Made by a program: the position numbers and the translations under genes. A stretch of 51,330 nucleotides of DNA. Source: JAITWN01 sp964546765. GTDB lineage: Bacteria; Pseudomonadota; Gammaproteobacteria; SZUA-140. Location of the stretch: NCBI GenBank assembly GCA_964546765.1, contig CAZJKV010000003.1:1-51330 (forward strand), in the 5' to 3' direction. Positions 42,279 through 49,979 of the stretch are shown in pieces (within the stretch, counting starts at the first letter, position 1; each line of letters begins with the position of its first letter). The notes under the pieces are model-generated. The model was not told the DNA's origin, did no database searches, and saw only the letters and a program-made list of their open reading frames with translations.

Positions 42279-42764
42279 CTACAAATTCAGTCTTTTTTCC
42301 CTGGCGGCAAACTTGTCCATGTCGGCATCACTGGGGGACAGCATCGGATTCTGTTCGACTTGCCACAGTTTATGCTTGGGCAGCGGCTCAGGATCTTCAT
42401 GGCAACCCTCCAGGCTATGCTGGTCATTGGGGTTACAATTCTCAGGCGCCGTGCCCATCGCGGCCTTGATCTGGTACGGTAGAGTTCCGCACTCGTTTCT
42501 GCCGTTGTCACTGCAGGATCTGATACCTAATAGTAAATATATGGGATCCATGCCCAGTATGCCCGTCAATGTCGGATAGACTGATGCCAGCATCAGCACA
42601 AGCACCGAGGGCTCAACAGCGGCAAATGAAGAGAATCCTTCGCCCATCATGACATACGCCGCTCCGCCTAGCAGCATTCCAAAACCGATCACTACCCGCA
42701 GAATCCTGTCTACCAATCCCAGGTTCTGATTCGCACGAGAAATGTCAAAAGTCCTGGTAACCAT
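42279..42764 (-). CDS. DUF2892 (YgaP-type) membrane protein with Cys-containing tail
   Basis: 161 residues. Residues 13-82 are the DUF2892 domain: LGLVDRILRVVIGFGMLLGG, a second helix and GMDPIYLLLGI. DUF2892 proteins are often only about 70 residues; here a further 80 hydrophilic residues follow with C84, C92, C110 and C121. In YgaP this membrane domain is fused to a rhodanese; no rhodanese is present. The function is unknown. It starts the less GC-rich islet. Confidence 0.85.
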   Translation of the reverse strand: MVTRTFDISRANQNLGLVDRILRVVIGFGMLLGGAAYVMMGEGFSSFAAVEPSVLVLMLASVYPTLTGILGMDPIYLLLGIRSCSDNGRNECGTLPYQIKAAMGTAPENCNPNDQHSLEGCHEDPEPLPKHKLWQVEQNPMLSPSDADMDKFAAREKRLNL

Positions 42765-43001
42765 ATTGAGTACCTCTTTGTGTACTACAAACTACGCATC
42801 TGGCGCAGACCTTGAATCAACATGGTCATTACATAATCAAAGTGCCGGGGGTTCAGTGCGGCGGACAACAGTAGAGTTAATCGATCGCATTCATCGGGCG
42901 AGCGGCCGTTGACCATGTGCGTCTGCGTACAGATCGTGCCCGGTTTTGTGATTAATCTTTGTATTTACTCAATTTGCACAGTCATCGCGAGGTCCAATGT
43001 C

Positions 43002-43079
43002 ATGATTAAGTATTTGATTGGATGGGTGGTGGGCATTCCCGTGGTTGTACTGGTAATCATTTTTCTCATTTTTCGATAA
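43002..43079 (+). CDS. 25-residue single-helix membrane peptide
   Basis: A short frame, MIKYLIGWVVGIPVVVLV then IIFLIFR, ending TAA at 43077-43079. It is one hydrophobic helix with positive ends, preceded by CGAGG 9 bases upstream. Too short for most gene callers; similar tiny membrane peptides are common in stress loci. Real translation is plausible but unproven. Confidence 0.45.
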   Translation: MIKYLIGWVVGIPVVVLVIIFLIFR

Positions 43080-43124
43080 CCGACGGGTGTCGTTTTATTT
43101 CGGCGGATAGACAGCCACAAGCTC

Positions 43125-43152
43125 AAAAAAAGCAGGGGCCGTAGGCCCCTGC
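43125..43152 (-). terminator. terminator of the PRC-barrel gene
   Basis: GCAGGGGCC / GGCCCCTGC, 3-base loop, with seven T following on the minus strand. Confidence 0.85.
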
Positions 43153-43177
43153 TGCATGAACTACTTCCCGTACATTG

Positions 43178-43726
43178 TCAGTCGTTCTTGTACTCAACGG
43201 CGTCCTTCAATTCGCTGTCGCTCACATTCGCACGAATGTCGAAACCGTCGCCACTCTGGTTCAAGGTGCGTTCCAACCTCTGCCAGGGAAGTGCAACGTC
43301 CTTCTGACCCATACCCAGGAAACCACCGATTCCGACGACCACGGCCACGATCTGGCCATTTTCATCGATGATGAGGTCGCTGATCGAGCCGATATCCTTA
43401 TCGCCCGCACTATTCCTTACCTTGGTACCCACCAGATCGCTCGAGTGAAGCCAGTTGCTCGCCTTGCTCGACTTGAAGGCCTCGCCGACCGTGCCATGGC
43501 CTTTGCCCGGCATGCTCGACCGCTGGGTATCGGTGCTCGCACCCGGATCTCTGCCCGGCAAGTTCGACCGCTCGGTATCAGCGCCCGCTCCCGGCTGTCT
43601 GTCTGGCATGCTCGACCGCTGGGTGTCAGAGGCTGCGCCTGGTTCTGCCGCGGACAACGTCGCGACCCCGAATGTGAAAGCGGGAACCATCACCGCACAT
43701 GCGGCAAGTGTAGTAAATTTTTTCAT
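43178..43726 (-). CDS. exported PRC-barrel domain protein with tandem 16-residue repeats
   Basis: 182 residues: signal peptide (about 1-26), three imperfect 16-residue repeats (29-76), and a PRC-barrel domain (about 95-165: SSDLVGTKVRNSAGDKDIGS, DLIIDENGQIVAVVV, KDVALPWQRLE). PRC-barrel proteins of this exported type are common in stress-inducible envelope loci. A palindrome shared with the 46994 gene lies about 160 bases upstream. Not in an operon: its own terminator follows. Confidence 0.85.
   Translation of the reverse strand: MKKFTTLAACAVMVPAFTFGVATLSAAEPGAASDTQRSSMPDRQPGAGADTERSNLPGRDPGASTDTQRSSMPGKGHGTVGEAFKSSKASNWLHSSDLVGTKVRNSAGDKDIGSISDLIIDENGQIVAVVVGIGGFLGMGQKDVALPWQRLERTLNQSGDGFDIRANVSDSELKDAVEYKND
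43499..43642 (-). repeat. three tandem 48-base coding repeats
   Basis: Encodes PGAASDTQRSSMPDRQ, PGAGADTERSNLPGRD and PGASTDTQRSSMPGKG in the PRC-barrel protein. Pro/Ser/Asp-rich and probably an extended linker; copy number could vary between strains. Confidence 0.8.
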
Positions 43727-43880
43727 ACGAATTCTCCTTTGGAACCCGACTGGCGGAATTGCCAGGCGGTCATCCTTCGTTGCGATCAGCCTGCCTGCTC
43801 GTACAATTCAGAACGACACGCTGACTACTTTGATGGAAACGTTGGATACCAGTACAAGTTACGCATGTGATCAGACAGGG

Positions 43881-43898
43881 TCTGTGCGGCGACGCACA
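43881..43898. promoter_or_regulatory. shared stress-islet palindrome, copy A
   Basis: TCTGTGCGGCGACGCACA: arms TGTGCG and CGCACA around GCGA, 155 bases upstream of the PRC-barrel start. Almost identical to the copy at 46902-46921. Confidence 0.5.
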
Positions 43899-43966
43899 CG
43901 GTTTCGGCGCAAAACCCGCTCATGAACGAGAGATGTTACATAGTCACCCAGTTTCAAAAAAAAGTT

Positions 43967-43981
43967 TACGCATATTGCGTA
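43967..43981. promoter_or_regulatory. 15-base palindrome, possible operator
   Basis: TACGCATATTGCGTA, perfect 6-base arms with a 3-base centre, in the PRC-barrel/permease intergenic region. The regulator is unknown. Confidence 0.35.
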
Positions 43982-44355
43982 TACTACAAGTCTCGCAATA
44001 TCAAGATGAGCAGCTAGCTGTAACATCATGAGATTGCGTGGGAACTATGGCTATCAGAAAAGGTTGGAATTTATATGAAGATTTACACGTGTCGACGAGG
44101 ACGACGTGCGTCGTTTTCATGATCCTGAAGAATATCTGGATCACATCCTTGGCATCGATGCCGACACAGGATGCGCACGCGGATCTGGTCGATGGCCAGA
44201 TCGCTGGTGTTCACAGTGGTAGCGATACTTTGTCAAAAGTCTGTCGTTGTGTATGATGACGCATGGATGATGGCACTCATCCCAATAGCTTATCGTAATA
44301 TATTCATTTTGTAGAAGTTATTCCGGGCCGGTCCTCAAATTTCTCGGGGGGCAAG

Positions 44356-45408
44356 TTGGACCACTACCGCAAGGGCTTCGTAATTGTCGTCGTGGCCCTG
44401 CTGGCCATCGCCCTCTACTGGATGCTTTCACCCTTCCTGGGCGCGATCGTCTGGGGTATCGGCCTTGCCGTCCTGCTGGCGCCGGTACATGGCTGGCTGA
44501 CGCGCAAGCTGAAAGGACGCGCCAACCTGTCAGCGGGACTCATCACCGCACTGGTGCCCGTATTGCTCGCGGGTCCGCTGGTCAGCCTGGGGATGGCGTT
44601 CGCGAATCAGGTCGCGGAGCTGGTCACACTTCTGCAACAACAAGAGCTCCGCTTCGACGCCACGCTCTTCGCGCAACTGGAGCAGTACCGCTACATCGGC
44701 GCGCTTGCCGAATGGCTGCGCCAGAATGTCGCCGCAACGGCCGAACAACTTCAAACCTGGCTGGTGAGCGGGAGCCAGCTGCTGCTGCAGTCACTCGCTG
44801 CCACCGGCGGTAATTTCCTGCTCAGCGCCTTGAGGACGATCATTGATTTCTTCGTCATGTTGTTCCTGCTGTTCTTTCTTCTGCGCGACGGCCGCGAGTT
44901 ACTCTCCCGCGCGGTGCATCTGATGCCGATGGAAACCCCGCATTGTAATCAGTTGATAGAACTGATAGGCAGCTCGACCCGCGCCGTGGTCTACGGCACC
45001 GTCCTGACCGCTCTCATCCAGGGTGTGCTGCTGGGCATCGGCTTTGCCATCGCCGGCCTGCCCTCTGCCGTCGTGTTCGGGGTACTTGCGGGATTTCTTG
45101 CGCTGCTGCCCGTGACCGGTGTAGCCCTGGTGTGGGTTCCGGCAGTCTTATACCTGGCCTTCGATGCGCAATGGGGCTGGATGATTTTCATGTTGATCTG
45201 GGGCTCAGCCGTTTCGATCTCCGACAACCTGCTGCGACCGTTACTGGTATCAAATCAGTCGCAGGTATCGATAGTCGCCGTATTCATCGGCGTCATCGGC
45301 GGCGTTGCGGCCTTCGGCATCATCGGCATGATCATCGGGCCGGTACTGCTGACCTTCATCGCCGCGCTGCTGCGTTTCTTCGAAGCTACGATGTCGCGCC
45401 AGACCTGA
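44356..45408 (+). CDS. AI-2E transporter (PerM/YdiK) family permease
   Basis: 350 residues with about eight membrane helices: two pairs at the N-terminus, a soluble stretch (about 95-150), then the conserved C-terminal block with LLPVTGVALVWVPAVLYL, NLLRPLLVSNQSQVS and GGVAAFGIIGMIIGPVLL. Despite the family name most members are not proven AI-2 exporters; several act as Na+/H+ antiporters or unknown permeases. TTG start with a G6 run 4 bases upstream. The PLD gene begins 28 bases after its stop, probably in the same operon. Confidence 0.9.
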   Translation: MDHYRKGFVIVVVALLAIALYWMLSPFLGAIVWGIGLAVLLAPVHGWLTRKLKGRANLSAGLITALVPVLLAGPLVSLGMAFANQVAELVTLLQQQELRFDATLFAQLEQYRYIGALAEWLRQNVAATAEQLQTWLVSGSQLLLQSLAATGGNFLLSALRTIIDFFVMLFLLFFLLRDGRELLSRAVHLMPMETPHCNQLIELIGSSTRAVVYGTVLTALIQGVLLGIGFAIAGLPSAVVFGVLAGFLALLPVTGVALVWVPAVLYLAFDAQWGWMIFMLIWGSAVSISDNLLRPLLVSNQSQVSIVAVFIGVIGGVAAFGIIGMIIGPVLLTFIAALLRFFEATMSRQT

Positions 45409-45436
45409 TACCGATTTCAGCCGGAGCGACGCTCTC

Positions 45437-46891
45437 ATGATGGTATCAATCGCTGCTTCCCCGATCGGACACTACGCGCCTGTCCGGCCAGGGACCTCAA
45501 TTTCTACGACAGCAGCCTGTATCGTATTGGTCATATGCTGTCTTACTGTAATTGCCGGGTGCGCAGCCCTTCCCGACAACGCGCATGAGCTGGGGCTTTC
45601 TCATAGTCAGGCGATTTCATTTGATGATGCGGGCGGGCCGGTCTCGGCGAGCGAGAGTTCAGGCGTCATGGAAGGGCTCAAGGACGACTCCGGCGATATC
45701 GGCATCCTGCAAAGACACCTGGCCATCGAACAGGCGATCAACGCCGACAGTCCACTGGTGCTGGGTAACAAGCTGGTCCTGTTGCAGGACGGACCCGCAA
45801 CCTACCAAGCCATGTTTGCGGCCATCCGTGAATCAGTGGATCACATCAATCTGGAAACCTACATCTTCGAAGACGACGACATCGGCAGGCAGTTCGCGGA
45901 TCTGCTGCTGGAAAGACAGGCGGCCGGCGTACAGGTAAACCTGATCTACGACAGCGTCGGCTGCCTGAATACCCCCAGGGAATTTTTCGAGCGCCTGAGC
46001 GCTGGCGGCATCCTCTTGCTCGAGTTCAATCCTGTCAACCCGTTGGTCGGAAATACCAAGGCATGGCGGATCAATAACCGCGATCACAGGAAGTTGCTGG
46101 TCGTCGACGGTCATATCGCTTTCATCGGCGGCATCAACATCAGCGAATCCTATTCAAGCGGCCCATTCTCCGGGTCGGCCGGCAAAAACGGTGTGAGCAC
46201 CTTAGGCTGGCGGGACACCCATCTCCAGATAGAAGGACCGGTGGTGGCGGAGTTCCAGAAGTTGTTCCTGGACACCTGGGAAAAACAAGGCGGGCTGACA
46301 CTGGCCGAGAAAGAATACTTCCCGGAACTCAAGGTACAGGGTGAGGAGATCGTGCGCGCCATCGGTAGCGCCTCTGACGAGCCCCACAGTCTGATCTATC
46401 TCACGTTGCTATCGGCAATCAATCATGCGGAACGGCGTGTCTATATCACGAATGCCTATTTCGTGCCCGATCCACAACTGCTCAAATCCCTGATCGATGC
46501 AGCGCAGCGTGGTGTCGATGTGAAGCTGATCTTGCCGAGTCATACCGATTCCTGGGCGGTATTCCATGCCGGACGTTCGCATTATTCCAGGCTGCTGCGA
46601 AACGGCGTCGAGATCTATGAACGTCGTGGCGCGGTGATGCACTCCAAGACCGCGGTTATCGATGGCGTCTGGTCGACTATCGGATCGACAAACCTCGACT
46701 GGCGCAGTTTCCTGCACAATGACGAACTCAATGCCGTGATCCTGGGTCGCGATTTTTCCAGGCAGATGGATGTCATGTTCACCGAAGATCTTGCAGAATC
46801 CAATGCCATCGTTCTCGGACAATGGAAGCGCCGCTCCCTGCTGTACCGGTTCAAGGAATGGACGGCTCGACTCGTGGAATACTGGCTTTAG
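45437..46891 (+). CDS. phospholipase D family, cardiolipin synthase-like lipoprotein
   Basis: 484 residues with a lipobox-like VIAGC (Cys42) after an N-terminal hydrophobic stretch. Two HKD motifs are complete: H217/K219/D224 (DHRKLLVVDG) and H402/K404/D409 (MHSKTAVIDG), each followed by the usual GG/GSTN. Cardiolipin synthases B/C-type have this layout; it may join phosphatidylglycerols or act on other phospholipids. Two adjacent ATG codons (45437, 45440) are possible. Lipidation, if true, would be unusual for a cardiolipin synthase. Confidence 0.9.
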   Translation: MMVSIAASPIGHYAPVRPGTSISTTAACIVLVICCLTVIAGCAALPDNAHELGLSHSQAISFDDAGGPVSASESSGVMEGLKDDSGDIGILQRHLAIEQAINADSPLVLGNKLVLLQDGPATYQAMFAAIRESVDHINLETYIFEDDDIGRQFADLLLERQAAGVQVNLIYDSVGCLNTPREFFERLSAGGILLLEFNPVNPLVGNTKAWRINNRDHRKLLVVDGHIAFIGGINISESYSSGPFSGSAGKNGVSTLGWRDTHLQIEGPVVAEFQKLFLDTWEKQGGLTLAEKEYFPELKVQGEEIVRAIGSASDEPHSLIYLTLLSAINHAERRVYITNAYFVPDPQLLKSLIDAAQRGVDVKLILPSHTDSWAVFHAGRSHYSRLLRNGVEIYERRGAVMHSKTAVIDGVWSTIGSTNLDWRSFLHNDELNAVILGRDFSRQMDVMFTEDLAESNAIVLGQWKRRSLLYRFKEWTARLVEYWL

Positions 46892-46901
46892 CCGCTCAAG
46901 T

Positions 46902-46921
46902 TCTGTGCGGTGTCGCACAGA
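46902..46921. promoter_or_regulatory. shared stress-islet palindrome, copy B
   Basis: TCTGTGCGGTGTCGCACAGA, perfect 8-base arms around GTGT, 73 bases before the DUF883 start. Matches copy A at 16 of its 18 bases. It could also act as a weak terminator of the PLD gene, but no T-run follows. Confidence 0.5.
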
Positions 46922-46993
46922 CGCATGTCGGCATTAGGTACATTTTGCAGTAAGCCTGTCAATCGATAGCCACTACAAACACGGAGAAATATC

Positions 46994-47278
46994 ATGTCCA
47001 GGGATGCTGGCAATCACGCCACAACCGATCGCGTCACCGAGCACGCCCACGAAACCATAGACCGTATCGCCGAGACTGCGGGAAAAGGCGAGGAGAAGAT
47101 TCGCCAAGGTGCCGCGGCCGCCGAGGCCCGGATTCGGGAAACCAGCCAGCATGCTCGTGAACGATCCGAAGATCTGATCGACGCCGTCACTGAATTCGTG
47201 CGCGACAATCCGAAGACCTCCATCGGCCTTGCCTTCGTAGCCGGAACACTGCTGTCCATTCTGATCCGCCGGCGCTGA
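46994..47278 (+). CDS. YqjD/ElaB-like (DUF883) membrane-anchored protein
   Basis: 94 residues. A long charged, Ala-rich amphipathic helix (about 10-70, HETIDRIAETAGKGEEKIRQ) is followed by a C-terminal hydrophobic helix ending LSILIRRR, the DUF883 plan. E. coli YqjD and ElaB anchor ribosomes to the membrane in stationary phase. GGAGA 6 bases before the ATG. First of a three-gene set. Confidence 0.85.
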   Translation: MSRDAGNHATTDRVTEHAHETIDRIAETAGKGEEKIRQGAAAAEARIRETSQHARERSEDLIDAVTEFVRDNPKTSIGLAFVAGTLLSILIRRR

Positions 47279-47293
47279 TCGGTAGCATCGACG

Positions 47294-47740
47294 TTGCCCG
47301 AATCGTCAGACCAGACGCAGGAACCACGTACCCGCGAGATCGTGGCGGGCGACTGCATGATCGTCTCCATGCAGGAGGTGATCCATTCACTGGGCGCAAT
47401 TGCAGGCGATGTCGTGCGCCTGATTGCAGTGGACGCCCGCCTGTGTGGCCGTACAGTGCTGGCGATGATCGGACTGACCGTCATCGCCGCACTACTGCTC
47501 GTCGGGGGCTGGCTTTTCATCGGCGTCGCAGCAGTACTGCTGCTCAACCAACTGGAGATGTTCAGCCCGGTGGGCGCGACCATGACCGTAGGCGCGGCAC
47601 ATATTGCCTTCGCCGCCCTGGCGGTGTGGCGGGTACGATTTATCGCCAGTGACCTCACATTCCGCCAGAGCCGGGCCACGCTGCGCAGCCTCATCCCCGG
47701 CAATATGACGACAGGCCCATGTTCGGACGCAAAAGACTGA
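47294..47740 (+). CDS. YqjE-like phage-holin-superfamily membrane protein
   Basis: 148 residues with two central hydrophobic helices (about 57-82 and 90-113) and charged ends, the holin-X/YqjE plan. Start TTG 47294, 15 bases after the DUF883 stop; a later ATG (MIVSMQEV) is possible. In E. coli yqjE follows yqjD, as here. Confidence 0.75.
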   Translation: MPESSDQTQEPRTREIVAGDCMIVSMQEVIHSLGAIAGDVVRLIAVDARLCGRTVLAMIGLTVIAALLLVGGWLFIGVAAVLLLNQLEMFSPVGATMTVGAAHIAFAALAVWRVRFIASDLTFRQSRATLRSLIPGNMTTGPCSDAKD

Positions 47741-47991
47741 TTCGTTCTGCCGTGCAATTGCGCGGCCGTATCGAGGGTCATCAATATCGAGCCTGCGCGG
47801 CAACGACACACATGCGCGATCAGATGCTGGATCTTGTCAAGTCGCCCGCTGCTGTGCCCATCGCGTTTCTCTGCGGCGTGCTGGCAGACCGTCTGCGCAA
47901 TCCCGGCATGCACCTTATCAGCCGGATCGCCTCGGCCGGGATGACGCTGGTGAGCGTGATCCGTCTGGAACGCGCGCTCAGACATCTCTGA
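47719..47991 (+). CDS. YqjK-like small basic protein
   Basis: 90 residues, arginine-rich, with one moderately hydrophobic segment (KSPAAVPIAFLCGVLADRL). It overlaps the previous gene by 22 bases. Position and size match yqjK after yqjE; sequence identity to YqjK is not evident by eye. Confidence 0.65.
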   Translation: MFGRKRLIRSAVQLRGRIEGHQYRACAATTHMRDQMLDLVKSPAAVPIAFLCGVLADRLRNPGMHLISRIASAGMTLVSVIRLERALRHL

Positions 47992-48022
47992 GTCGCGGTA
48001 TCCGGGTGGAAAACCGAGCTCG

Positions 48023-48442
48023 TCACTCCTGATTGACCCCCTGCAGATACATTACCATCGCCTCCAGTTCCTCCCCCGGTAAATCCTGGTATCGCTGCTT
48101 GGCCTGCACCACCGTTCCCGGCAGACGGCCCGCGATCGCATCGTCGGCAACAATCCATGCCCGGATCCCCTCTGCGTCCCGGCGCGCGCCGATGCCGTCG
48201 AGTGGATTGCGCGGGTTGCCGTTGCCGGCAATCGCGTGACAGCGCAGGCAGCCTTCGCGTTCGATCACCTCCCTTCCGAGTGCGATCCGCTCCGCATCGG
48301 CCGGCACGGTGGTACGCGCCGATGGCGACAGGGGATCCAGCTCCAGCATGTGCGCGTTCTGCAACCATGCGAACACCAGCGCAAGCAACAAAACCAGTAT
48401 CGCCGTCATCAATGCGAGCAGCCGTGCCATCCGTTCCCGCAT
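48023..48442 (-). CDS. membrane-anchored monoheme cytochrome c
   Basis: 139 residues: an uncleaved N-terminal helix (about 5-27), a heme motif GCLRCHAIAG, and a possible Met ligand in LEAMVMYLQG. It lies 10 bases after the flavocytochrome-like gene, so the two are co-transcribed and may exchange electrons. GAGGGG precedes the ATG. Confidence 0.88.
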   Translation of the reverse strand: MRERMARLLALMTAILVLLLALVFAWLQNAHMLELDPLSPSARTTVPADAERIALGREVIEREGCLRCHAIAGNGNPRNPLDGIGARRDAEGIRAWIVADDAIAGRLPGTVVQAKQRYQDLPGEELEAMVMYLQGVNQE

Positions 48443-48452
48443 GCGTATCCCC

Positions 48453-49772
48453 TCACACCATGTCGAACAGTTCGTTATGGATCCGTGATGACGGGACGTC
48501 GAGCGCGTCTAACATCGCGGCTACGGCCTCTACCATCGGTTTCGGCCCGCACAGGAAGTAATGCGCTTCCCGATAGCCTTCCGGCAACGTCATCGCGATC
48601 AGGTCTCGCGTGATCCGGCCGCGCGCGCCGATCCATCCCGGCGGCGGTCTATCGATCACGTACGTGACATTCAGGTTGAGCCTTCTCTCCAGCGCATCGA
48701 TCTCCTCGCGAAAGGTCACGTCGTCCCAGGTCGAGTCTGCATTGAACAGCCACAGCGGCCGCGCATCGCCGCGGTCGGCGAGCGTGCGCAGCATGCTGAT
48801 GATCGGCGTGATGCCGATGCCGCCTGCAATGAACACGAAGCCCGGCGCGTCGCGATGGCGGTCCGTGGTAAACACGCCGTACGGGCCGTCGACCCAGGCC
48901 TTTGTTCCGGGTGGGATCGCCGGTACCGTGCGCGTGAAGTCACCGAGCGCCTTGATCGTGAACTCGATGCGCCCGTCGTCACGCGCCGCGCTCGACGAAA
49001 TCGTGAACGGATGCTCGTCAAAGCGGAACGGTGAACCCCCGATCGTCAGCCATGCAAACTGACCCGGGCGGAAGCGCAGGCCGCCATGTCTCTGTGGTTC
49101 GACGACGAGCGTCGTCGCGCGCCCGCGTTCGGCTCGTACCCCGGCGATGCGCCACGGCCGGCGCATGATCGACCATGGACGAAGCAGACGTACATAAACG
49201 ATCAGCCATACCCAGAACAGCGTATATCCGAGCCACAGCCAGTGTATCTGCGGAGTCTGGCTGTAATAGCCGGCGCCCTCGATGTGGATGATCGCGAGCA
49301 GGAACGCGGCGGTCGCGAGCACGGCGTGCGCGATGCGCCAGAGTCGGTACTCGATGCGCAATGGCCTGCGCCACAGCGACGAGACGATGACGATTGCAAA
49401 CAGCAACAGCGCGATGCGGCCGGCGGTCATGTACAACGGCGCGTCAAGCGGATTCAGCGAACCGAGCGCATCCGGCCAGCCGATGCGCAGGATCATGAAA
49501 TGTCCGACGATCAGCGCGAGGCCGACCAGCGCGACGAGGCGATGAAAATAATAGATGATGTCGGCGCCGAACGGCGCGCACGCGCGCCGGAAGCGCGCGG
49601 TCAGCGCGAATTGCAGGCCCATGATCGCGACGCCGGAAAAGCCGAGCGCCATCGCGAAGTCCCACCCCAGGCCGATACCGTCCGGGATATCGCCGGCCAT
49701 CATCAGCATCAGCAACGGTGCCGAGATCAGCAGCAAGTAAAGGGCAGCCCAGAGCACGGCGGGATTGACCAC
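48453..49772 (-). CDS. NOX/ferric-reductase-like transmembrane flavocytochrome
   Basis: 439 residues. Six helices carry two His pairs 14 apart (H77/H91 and H149/H163), as in the bis-heme core of FRE/NOX/MsrQ proteins. The FAD domain has the motif HPFTISSS, and the NAD(P)H domain has GGIGITPIISML and FLCGPKPMVEA. It should move electrons from NAD(P)H across the membrane to iron, oxygen or the cytochrome c encoded next. GTG start preceded by AGAGGAAATTC. Confidence 0.9.
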   Translation of the reverse strand: MVNPAVLWAALYLLLISAPLLMLMMAGDIPDGIGLGWDFAMALGFSGVAIMGLQFALTARFRRACAPFGADIIYYFHRLVALVGLALIVGHFMILRIGWPDALGSLNPLDAPLYMTAGRIALLLFAIVIVSSLWRRPLRIEYRLWRIAHAVLATAAFLLAIIHIEGAGYYSQTPQIHWLWLGYTLFWVWLIVYVRLLRPWSIMRRPWRIAGVRAERGRATTLVVEPQRHGGLRFRPGQFAWLTIGGSPFRFDEHPFTISSSAARDDGRIEFTIKALGDFTRTVPAIPPGTKAWVDGPYGVFTTDRHRDAPGFVFIAGGIGITPIISMLRTLADRGDARPLWLFNADSTWDDVTFREEIDALERRLNLNVTYVIDRPPPGWIGARGRITRDLIAMTLPEGYREAHYFLCGPKPMVEAVAAMLDALDVPSSRIHNELFDMV

Positions 49773-49875
49773 GAATTTCCTCTTCGCAATACATCACATC
49801 ACCACGTATCGATGCCACCCGATATTACCCTAATTTACATGAGTTTTCTTGTGTGAGCCCGTCAATGGACGCGGT

Positions 49876-49920
49876 CATGAAAACGTGATTTGATGGAGTC
49901 GTGTCAAATCCATGAAAACG
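49876..49920. repeat. composite direct/inverted repeat upstream of doxX
   Basis: CATGAAAACG occurs twice in direct orientation (49876-49885, 49911-49920) flanking the inverted pair GATTTGA / TCAAATC (49887-49893, 49904-49910). It may be an operator. Confidence 0.5.
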
Positions 49921-49979
49921 CTGTACGATCTTGTACTGCGGCGTGACAACGGACTGTATTCAGTAACAGGAGAACCGCC

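Larger units (their letters stand above)
43727..44355. other. 629-base intergenic region, less GC-rich
   Basis: Holds the upstream region of the PRC-barrel gene (minus) and of the AI-2E-family gene (plus). It contains the shared palindrome at 43881-43898, a perfect TACGCA-TAT-TGCGTA palindrome (43967-43981) and a 9-base inverted pair GATGTTACA / TGTAACATC (43932-43940 and 44019-44027). A 72-codon frame at 44038-44256 has no ribosome site or recognisable domain, and I do not call it. Confidence 0.5.

Noticed and set aside
44038..44256. 72-codon frame in the large intergenic region
   Set aside because: No ribosome site, no domain, mixed composition; more likely non-coding control DNA.
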